Assembly (NCBI GenBank): GCA_964435775.1 | Contig: CAYTAP010000026.1 | Coordinates: 1 to 34,920 of the forward strand | Origin: CAYTAP01 sp964435775 | GTDB taxonomy: Bacteria; Planctomycetota; Phycisphaerae; Tepidisphaerales; Tepidisphaeraceae | DNA: 34,920 bases | Direction: 5' to 3' | In this document: piece by piece, positions 25,369 through 30,542 of the stretch | Layout of the letters: each line of letters opens with the position of its first letter | How positions within the stretch are numbered: the stretch's first letter is position 1 | The notes under the pieces: generated by a model | The model's database searches: none | What the model was told of the DNA's origin: nothing | The model's input: the letters and a program-made list of their open reading frames with translations, nothing else | Program-made: the position numbers and the translations under genes

Positions 25369-25384
25369 TGTTACATGGTGAACA
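25369..25384 (-). promoter_or_regulatory. Candidate LexA operator and lexA promoter start region
   Basis: TGTTACATGGTGAACA (plus strand) has matching outer half-sites TGTT/AACA. Read on the minus strand, it starts TGTTC and sits right after a possible lexA promoter: TTGACG (complement of 25406-25411), a 16-base spacer and GATAGT (complement of 25384-25389). The overlap with the -10 end fits autorepression, but the dyad is imperfect. Confidence 0.35.
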
Positions 25385-25526
25385 CTATCCTAACATCGGG
25401 TGATCCGTCAAGAGAAATCCGTTTATTTTCCATGCCGTCCCCCAATGAAGGTTTCCAGGCCGCCAACCAAAGTCTTGTCCCGCTTCGAGCCGATGAAAGA
25501 GACAGGGGCACGGGCACGGAGCGATC

Positions 25527-25742
25527 ATGGACCTCGTCAAAGCCTTCACAAACCTGCAACACGCCAATGTGATGTCGCAGGTGCAATTCAAGGTGGCGCG
25601 AAAGGTTCTGGACATGCAGCAAGCCCAGGGTCAGGCGGCCGTCAAACTAATCACCGCCGCGACCCAAAACGCCTCCCTGGCCGGTGACGCCCTCGTCACG
25701 GCTGCCACCGGGTTGGGCGGCCAACTCGACACACTCGCCTGA
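25527..25742 (+). CDS. Putative motility protein, YjfB-like
   Basis: The 71-aa all-helical protein MDLVKAFTNLQHANVMSQVQ… matches the pattern of the YjfB-like putative motility family (short, amphipathic helix with conserved LDMQQAQGQA-like middle). The family's function is unknown, though it is often linked to flagellar loci. GGAG at 25518-25521, five bases before the ATG, supports the start. It stands alone, divergent from lexA and upstream of rnpB's terminator, with no flagellar gene in the window. The assignment rests on length and the N-terminal pattern, so confidence is moderate. Confidence 0.6.
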   Translation: MDLVKAFTNLQHANVMSQVQFKVARKVLDMQQAQGQAAVKLITAATQNASLAGDALVTAATGLGGQLDTLA

Positions 25743-25842
25743 TCCATCCCCGACGCGGCCCGCTTTGGCGCACCAGATGTAAGGCGCCGCGAACGAAGTA
25801 AGCGGTTGCTCTGCGAGAGATGCGCTCCAATCAATCAATCTC

Positions 25843-25883
25843 AAAAAAAGAAGACGGCGAACCAGCCAGGCCGGTTCGCCGTC
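25843..25883 (-). terminator. Intrinsic terminator of rnpB
   Basis: On the minus strand, GACGGCGAACC and GGTTCGCCGTC (complement of 25873-25883 and 25853-25863) make a perfect 11-bp stem, followed by TTC and then seven T (complement of A at 25843-25849). It lies 15 bases past the rnpB 3' end. Confidence 0.88.
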
Positions 25884-25897
25884 GTTCCTTGATTCGC

Positions 25898-26500
25898 GTT
25901 GCGGCAGTCCGATAAGCCGAATTCTGTCGCCCGCCCAGGCTTTCGCTTCAGGCGGACGGCGGCCATTTCTCTGTGGCATGCGTCGCCGCACGCCTCCCGA
26001 TCAACCTCGCGGTTGACCGATGCGACCTACCCGCGGATCGTCCCGCGCCGCCCTTGCGGGCTGGCGCGGGCTTGAGCGCCCCGGGCCGGGGCTGTCCGCT
26101 TATTTGGTCTTGCTGCCGGTGGGGTTTGCCATGCCGGCGAGTGTCACCACCGCCGCGGTGCGCTCTTACCGCACCATTTCACCCTTACCGAGGAATAAGG
26201 ATGAAGTGTGAAGGATGAAGGATGAAGAAAATGCGGGAGGGCAGATGAAGGTGCAATCCAAATCTTTCTGACTCATCCTTCATCCTTCATCCTTCATCCT
26301 TACCCCGTCAACCTTCATCCTTATTCTCCGGCGGTATCTTTCTGTTGCACTTTCCGTCGGTTTCGCCTTGTCCGCCGCGCAAGCGCGACGAGCGGGCTTA
26401 TCCGCCTTGAGGTTATCAAGCACCGTGCCCTGTGCAGTTCGGACTTTCCTCATCCCGGATGACTCCGGAACGCGACCGCCTGAACCACCGCAACGAACGC
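25898..26500 (-). ncRNA. rnpB: RNase P RNA, bacterial type A, with an enlarged P12 helix
   Basis: RNase P RNA is the catalytic component that cuts the 5' leader from pre-tRNAs. Signature blocks read on the minus strand: GAGGAAAGTCC (P4 5' strand, CR I), ACAGAAAGATACCGCC (CR II), GGTAAGGGTGAAA with GGTGCGGTAAGAGCGCACC (CR III and the P13 stem-loop), AGACCAAATA, ACAGAGAAATGGCCGCC, and GACAGAATTCGGCTTAT (CR V). The ends pair as P1: 13 pairs between minus-strand GTTGCGGTGGTTC (26494-26482) and GGACTGCCGCAAC (25910-25898). The length of ~603 exceeds the usual 350-450 because P12 (26190-26330) holds GGATGAA repeats. A TATAAT -10 lies just upstream and an intrinsic terminator just downstream. Confidence 0.96.
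26190..26330 (-). repeat. GGATGAA repeat hairpin inside rnpB helix P12
   Basis: Tandem GGATGAA/TTCATCC heptamers make two strong stems. A 14-bp stem pairs GAATAAGGATGAAG (26193-26206) with its complement at 26313-26326. A 17-bp stem pairs 26211-26227 with 26285-26301. The pair encloses a ~57-base apical region. The position is exactly between the conserved J11/12 (ACCGCC) and J12/11 (GGTAAGGG) blocks, where E. coli P12 has ~23 bases. Confidence 0.85.
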
Positions 26501-26505
26501 TCTAC

Positions 26506-26511
26506 ATTATA
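26506..26511 (-). promoter_or_regulatory. rnpB promoter -10 element (TATAAT)
   Basis: TATAAT on the minus strand lies about 6 bases before the RNA 5' end (~26500). The -35 region is weak and overlaps the last codons of the SnoaL-like gene. Confidence 0.7.
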
Positions 26512-26527
26512 CACGATTCGCGCCGTG

Positions 26528-26929
26528 TTATGGATGTGAAATCAATTGCGCATGCCGCGCGATCGTCCGCCAGCGACCATTTTGGAGCTGCCACACGTTC
26601 GTATAGCGGCGGCGGGCATCCCCCGCCGGCGGGCCGGTCACGTGGTCCCGTCCCATGACGACAACCACATCCCCATGCCGCGCGACGTGCTCGATCCAGC
26701 ATTCGTAGGTCGCATGCCGAATCCGTCCGCTTTGCAACAACTCCAGGACCTGCCCTTTGTCATTGATCCGCTCCAGCGGCGAGTTGACCGTGAACGCCTC
26801 GGCCCAGAGCCGATCGAGCGTCGTCACGTCCCCGGCAAGATACGCCGCCCGTCCCTCCTCCTCCAAGCGACGGATCTCCACTTCCCATTCGGGCCAGTTG
26901 CCATCGGGGTTGGCGGGTGTTTCAGCCAT
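26528..26929 (-). CDS. SnoaL/DUF4440-like small protein
   Basis: The 133-aa protein fits the NTF2-like cone fold (DUF4440/SnoaL-like). A first helix (EIRRLEEEGRAAYLAGDVTTLDRLWAEAF) is followed by FTVNSPLERINDKGQVLELL and strands with alternating hydrophobics. The C-terminal motif RRRYTNVWQLQNGRWRTIARH is typical. These proteins may be enzymes, ligand binders or subunits, so function is not inferable. The stop TAA at 26528 lies just upstream of the rnpB -10, so this gene and rnpB share one direction. The ATG at 26929 has no strong ribosome site. Confidence 0.8.
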   Translation of the reverse strand: MAETPANPDGNWPEWEVEIRRLEEEGRAAYLAGDVTTLDRLWAEAFTVNSPLERINDKGQVLELLQSGRIRHATYECWIEHVARHGDVVVVMGRDHVTGPPAGDARRRYTNVWQLQNGRWRTIARHAQLISHP

Positions 26930-27066
26930 TGCGACTGCGAATGATACATGTTCCCACTGTCAAATCGAACAGATGGAGAGCCATGCGACAACGACATCGC
27001 AATGCTTGAAGCCATTCCGCTTGCCGTGGCCCAACCTCGGTTCGTATGATTGTGGTGAGGTGCCAC

Positions 27067-27321
27067 ATGCCCACATTGCAACTGACGCAGCAGCAGGTGA
27101 TTGAGCTGGCCGAGCAACTGCCCCCGGAAGGGCGCGAGGCGTTGCGGCAGTTTTTGCTTGGCATGCAATGGCCTCGATGGTCGGAACTGTCCCGGGAAGC
27201 GCAACCCGGCGCGGTCGCGGCAGCCAGGCAGCGCGGCCGAGACTGGGCAACCATGACGCCATCGGAGCGGGAGTCGTTCATCGACGACGTGGTGCATGAG
27301 GATCATCCATGCGGCCGGTAG
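27067..27321 (+). CDS. Antitoxin-like protein (orphan)
   Basis: The 84-aa helical protein opens MPTLQLTQQQVIELAEQLPP, then EGREALRQFLL, a pattern common in small antitoxin-like proteins paired with PIN toxins. ATG 27067 has GAGG (27056-27059) seven bases upstream. Its last 13 bases overlap the start of a PIN-domain gene (27309), the usual antitoxin-toxin arrangement. That toxin is truncated, so this is a remnant or orphan antitoxin. The family is not firmly identified. Confidence 0.6.
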   Translation: MPTLQLTQQQVIELAEQLPPEGREALRQFLLGMQWPRWSELSREAQPGAVAAARQRGRDWATMTPSERESFIDDVVHEDHPCGR

Positions 27322-27380
27322 TCGTGTTCGACACCAATATTCTGATCTCCGCCTTGTTGTTACCCAGCAGCAATCGATTC
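27309..27380 (+). pseudogene. Truncated VapC/PIN toxin fragment
   Basis: The reading frame encodes MRPVVVFDTNILISALLLPS, the N-terminal strand of a PIN domain with its first catalytic Asp (D8), but loses all similarity after ~22 codons. The remaining acidic residues cannot be present, since the converging stress-protein gene ends at 27464 and a full PIN domain needs ~390 bases. The adjoining 27380-27463 is pyrimidine-rich with no recognised feature. The frame itself runs on to 27536, but the extra residues are low-complexity and overlap that gene. Confidence 0.7.
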
Positions 27381-27463
27381 CCGTTCCCCAGTGGAATTCA
27401 TCACCGTGTACCGTCCACTTCTTCTCTTCCCATCTCCCACTTATCCCTTCCCACCCTTCCCCC

Positions 27464-27883
27464 TCAGCTCTTCACCTTCACCAGCAGCACCGGCACCTCG
27501 ACGCGATGCTGGACGGTGAGGGCGGTTTTGCCGTAGAGGAGGTCGCCGATGAAGCCGTGGCCGTGGGTGCTCATGGCGATGAGGTCGCAGTGGTCGCGTT
27601 CGACCCAGCGGACAATTTCCTTGGCCGGTTCGCCGTAGGCGAGGTGTGTTTCGACGGTGAAGCCGTCGGCTTCGAGGGTGTGTTTGATTCCCTGCAGATA
27701 ATTCCAATCCTCGCGGACCTCCGGGCTGACGGCGTCGGCGCCATGGACGCGGGCGGCCCAACCGTCGGCGACATGGAGCAGGATCAGGTGGCTGTTGAAA
27801 TGCCTTGCCAGGGGGCGGATGTGGTTGAGGATCGTCTGATCGGCCTCGGTGGCGTCGAGCGTGATGAGAATGCGCTGATACAT
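27464..27883 (-). CDS. Universal stress protein family (UspA)
   Basis: The 139-aa cytoplasmic protein has the Usp fold: MYQRILITLDATEADQTILN (first strand and helix, with the conserved D), RHFNSHLILLHVADGW, and the C-terminal nucleotide-loop region IAMSTHGHGFIGDLLYGKTALTV followed by VPVLLVKV. ATP-binding Usp proteins carry G-X2-G-X9-G(S/T); here the last element is G-K-T, with Lys at the usual Ser/Thr position, so nucleotide binding may be altered. Usp proteins are induced by stress and starvation; the exact role is not known. ATG 27883 has AAGGA upstream. It follows mntH on the same strand after a 135-base repeat-rich gap. Confidence 0.88.
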   Translation of the reverse strand: MYQRILITLDATEADQTILNHIRPLARHFNSHLILLHVADGWAARVHGADAVSPEVREDWNYLQGIKHTLEADGFTVETHLAYGEPAKEIVRWVERDHCDLIAMSTHGHGFIGDLLYGKTALTVQHRVEVPVLLVKVKS

Positions 27884-27897
27884 GACGGGTCCTTGTT

Positions 27898-28015
27898 GGT
27901 CTTTGGTCCGTTGTCCGTTGTCCGTGGTCCGTTGCAAAAAGCCAGTGGTTACAGGCATTCCGCCGCCCCCAGGGGTCGCCGCCCGTCGGCAACTGACCAC
28001 TGACCACTGACAACG
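27898..28015. repeat. Short degenerate tandem repeats between mntH and usp
   Basis: Two clusters are seen. GGTCCGTTGTCCGTTGTCCG with a further GTGGTCCGTTG lies near 27905-27936, and AACTGACCACTGACCACTGA lies near 27991-28011. The first is the complement-type of the run at 4765-4793. The gap shows no gene. Confidence 0.6.
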
Positions 28016-28018
28016 AAC

Positions 28019-29407
28019 CTATTCAAACAACATGCTCACAAGCCCATACACATCGAGCGTTGTGATCAGTATACACGAGCCCCATCCGGCGATGAGCAAA
28101 AACCAGCCGTTGGCGAACTTGCCCATCCGCTTTTTGGAGCTCGTGAATTGCAGCAATGGAAACATCGCCAGGGGGAGTTGGATGCCGAGAATCACCTGGC
28201 TGAGCGTCAGCAGTTCATTGACCGCGTTGTCCCCCTGGATGGCGATGACGACGATTGCCGGGACGATCGCCACCATGCGGGTGATCACCCGCCGCAGCCA
28301 CGGGCGAATCCGCCAGTGCATGAACCCCTCCATGACCACCTGCCCGGCGAGCGTGCCGGTCACCGTGCTGCTTTGCCCGCTGGCGAGCAGCGCGACGGCG
28401 AAGAGGATGCTTGCGACACCGGTCCCAAGCAACGGCGCGAGCGTCAGATACGCCTCCTGAATCCAGTCGGTGCCGAATTGAATGACCTCGCCGCTGGGAA
28501 GAGTGACGCTGCTTTTGCCGTAAAACACGAGCGCGGCCAGGACGAGGATCGATGCGTTGACCAGGAACGCCATGCTGAGCGAGACCGTCGAGTCGATCGC
28601 GTTGAACTTCATCGCCCGACGGATTGAGGCCTCATCCTTTTGAAGCTGCCGCGTCTGCACGAGCGCTGAGTGGAGATACAAGTTGTGCGGCATGACGGTG
28701 GCGCCGATGATGCCGATGGCGACGTACGCCATCCCCGTTTCCGCCAGTCCGGGCGTGATGATCGCGTGGCCCATCTCCATGAACTGAGGTCCGACTTCGG
28801 GGAGGATGAAAATCTCGATGAAATAGCAGCCGCTGATCGTCAGGACGAGCACGGCGATGAACGCCTCGATCAGGCGCATCCCCAATCCCTGGAGCGACAA
28901 AAGCAGCAGAACGTCGAACGCGGTGATGCAGACCGCCCAGAGCAGGGGGATGCCGAACAGGAGTTTGATGGCGACGGCGCTGCCGAGAACCTCCGCCAGG
29001 TCGCACGCGGCGATCGCGACCTCCGTGCTCAGATAGTTCGGCCAGCGCGTCCACTTGGGGTAAAAGTCTCGGGCGGCCTGCGCCAGGTCCTTGCCGGTGA
29101 CGACCCCCAGCCGCGCCGAGCATATCTGGAGGAACACCGCCATGATGCTCGACGCGGCAACCACCCAGAGCAGCCCGTACTTGAATCGCGCCCCCCCTTC
29201 CAGGTCCGTCGCCCAGTTGCCGGGGTCCATGTACCCCACGCTGACAAGCAGCGCCGGCCCGGCGTACGCGAGATACTGTCTCCAGAAACCGGCGCTCGCT
29301 TTGGGAACTCGGACGGTGTTGTGAAGCCCTTCAAGGGAGGGGTGCCCAACATCGGCAGGAGGCGTTACGGATGCATCGGTGGACGTCGATTGCAAAGGGC
29401 CATGCAT
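28019..29407 (-). CDS. mntH: Nramp-family Mn(II) transporter
   Basis: The 462-aa protein is an 11-helix Nramp proton/metal symporter in the inner membrane. The TM1 metal-site motif DPGNW (61-65, expected Asp/Asn ligands) and TM6 motif MPHNLYLHS (239-247, with the Met ligand) are both present. The N-terminal ~45 residues are hydrophilic and longer than usual. The AAGG before the start fits a ribosome site. The mntR-like gene is divergent across a 127-base gap holding an operator (29476-29493), so repression by that regulator when Mn is sufficient is expected. The substrate could also include Fe(II) or Cd(II). Confidence 0.95.
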   Translation of the reverse strand: MHGPLQSTSTDASVTPPADVGHPSLEGLHNTVRVPKASAGFWRQYLAYAGPALLVSVGYMDPGNWATDLEGGARFKYGLLWVVAASSIMAVFLQICSARLGVVTGKDLAQAARDFYPKWTRWPNYLSTEVAIAACDLAEVLGSAVAIKLLFGIPLLWAVCITAFDVLLLLSLQGLGMRLIEAFIAVLVLTISGCYFIEIFILPEVGPQFMEMGHAIITPGLAETGMAYVAIGIIGATVMPHNLYLHSALVQTRQLQKDEASIRRAMKFNAIDSTVSLSMAFLVNASILVLAALVFYGKSSVTLPSGEVIQFGTDWIQEAYLTLAPLLGTGVASILFAVALLASGQSSTVTGTLAGQVVMEGFMHWRIRPWLRRVITRMVAIVPAIVVIAIQGDNAVNELLTLSQVILGIQLPLAMFPLLQFTSSKKRMGKFANGWFLLIAGWGSCILITTLDVYGLVSMLFE

Positions 29408-29475
29408 GGAGAAACCTTAAAAGGTACTGTATATCGCGACGGTGTGACCGCTGTCTTCGAGTGGGCGACATTAAT

Positions 29476-29493
29476 ACTTTGACTAGTCAAAGT
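29476..29493. promoter_or_regulatory. Perfect 18-bp palindrome, putative MntR operator
   Basis: ACTTTGACTAGTCAAAGT is exactly self-complementary and lies in the mntH/mntR intergenic region, overlapping a promoter for the regulator gene. Its position and symmetry fit the binding site of the adjacent DtxR-family repressor, controlling one or both genes. Confidence 0.78.
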
Positions 29494-29506
29494 CAATATG
29501 TAGAAT
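29479..29506 (+). promoter_or_regulatory. Candidate mntR promoter
   Basis: TTGACT (29479-29484), a 16-base spacer and TAGAAT (29501-29506) form a plausible promoter for the regulator gene; the -35 lies within the palindrome, so bound repressor would block it. Confidence 0.5.
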
Positions 29507-29534
29507 ATACGAAATTGAGAACGGGAGCCTGTGG

Positions 29535-30197
29535 ATGCCCAGCAGCACGATGGAAGATTATCTGAAGCAGTTGTATGTGGAGCAGCACGGCTGTCCGGAT
29601 CAGCTTGTTCCGATGGGGAAGCTCGCCGGCGCGATGCGGGTGGCGCCGGGGACGGTGACGGCGATGGTCAAGACGCTGTCGGGTTCGGGGCTCGTCGAAT
29701 ACGAACCGCGCGGCGGGGCGAGGCTGACCGCGTCGGGGGAGCAACTGGCGTTGCACGTTTTGCGGCGTCATCGGCTTGTTGAACTGTTTCTTGTGAAAGT
29801 GCTCGGGCTGGACTGGTCGGAGGTGCATGACGAGGCCGAAACGTTGGAGCATGTCATTTCGGAAAAGGTGCTGGAGCGCATTGATGCTTTGCTCGATCGC
29901 CCGGAGTCCGATCCACATGGCGATCCGATTCCGTCGGCGCATGGTGTTGTGGCGGACGGGCCAAGCTTGAGCCTGGCGGATTGCCCGCTTGAAGGGCAGG
30001 TGCGGATTGCGCGGGTGGTTGACCAGGATCCGGAGTTTCTGCAATTTGTCGGCCGAAACGGTTTGGCGCCTGATGCGGTGGTCCAAGTCGAGAAGCGGGA
30101 GAGCGTCGCTGATTCGGTTCATGTGCGGACCCGAGCAGGCGAATTGATCACGCTCGGTCGATCGGCGGCGGCGAAACTGCTGGTTGAGACGGTGTGA
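29535..30197 (+). CDS. mntR: DtxR/MntR-family manganese-responsive repressor
   Basis: The 220-aa regulator opens MPSSTMEDYLKQLY, matching the MEDYIEQIY start of B. subtilis MntR with D8 at the same position, the residue that favours manganese over iron. A winged helix follows (residues ~25-70; PMGKLAGAMRVAPGTVTAMVKTL). The dimerisation and metal segment has H79 (RRHRL) and E102, E105 and H106 (DEAETLEH), which align with the MntR ligands. The C-terminal ~75 residues form an SH3/FeoA-like domain, present in DtxR-type members but absent from B. subtilis MntR. GGAG at 29524-29527 supports the start. Divergence from mntH supports Mn regulation; activity with Fe is not excluded. Confidence 0.9.
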   Translation: MPSSTMEDYLKQLYVEQHGCPDQLVPMGKLAGAMRVAPGTVTAMVKTLSGSGLVEYEPRGGARLTASGEQLALHVLRRHRLVELFLVKVLGLDWSEVHDEAETLEHVISEKVLERIDALLDRPESDPHGDPIPSAHGVVADGPSLSLADCPLEGQVRIARVVDQDPEFLQFVGRNGLAPDAVVQVEKRESVADSVHVRTRAGELITLGRSAAAKLLVETV

Positions 30198-30243
30198 CGG
30201 GCGGTGGGGCGTGGAGATTGACCCATGTCGGGGGGAAGGCAAA

Positions 30244-30261
30244 GCGCCCAACGATGGGCGC
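30244..30261 (+). terminator. Hairpin after mntR, possible terminator
   Basis: GCGCCCA-ACGA-TGGGCGC is a perfect 7-bp stem with a 4-base loop, 47 bases after the stop. No T-run follows, so it is a weak terminator or part of the larger compound repeat that follows. Confidence 0.4.
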
Positions 30262-30267
30262 AGAGCC

Positions 30268-30363
30268 TTTCAATTCTCGAATGGATCTACCGTAGGGGCG
30301 GCTTCAGCCGCCGGTTTAGAGGAAGACGGCGGCTGAAGCCGCCCCTACCGAAGAGAATTGAAA
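30268..30363. repeat. Nested inverted repeat upstream of gyrA
   Basis: The inner element 30292-30348 is GTAGGGGCGGCTTCAGCCGC paired with its complement ending GCCGCCCCTAC, folding into a long stem. It is bracketed by exact outer arms TTTCAATTCTC (30268-30278) and GAGAATTGAAA (30353-30363). The motif CGATGGGCG occurs outside both arms (30252-30260 and 30371-30379). This is a compound REP/REPIN-like unit. Confidence 0.7.
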
Positions 30364-30410
30364 CACCCTGCGATGGGCGTGCGGCTGTCGATTGTTTGGC
30401 GCACATCCAC

Positions 30411-30416
30411 TATAAT
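30411..30416 (+). promoter_or_regulatory. Candidate gyrA promoter -10 element (TATAAT)
   Basis: A perfect TATAAT lies 126 bases before the gyrA ATG. The -35 region (around 30388-30393, TCGATT) is weak. The rest of the 30198-30542 gap holds only the repeats described. Confidence 0.5.
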
Positions 30417-30542
30417 AAAAGGACAACTCGAGAGGGTGTATTGCGCTTGGTGCGGGGGTGGGGCGCGGGTTGATTTCTCGTGACGGGTTGTGGAACGAAT
30501 CCCGGCTTGTGGGGCTGATTTTTAGCGCGTTGAAGGATTTCT

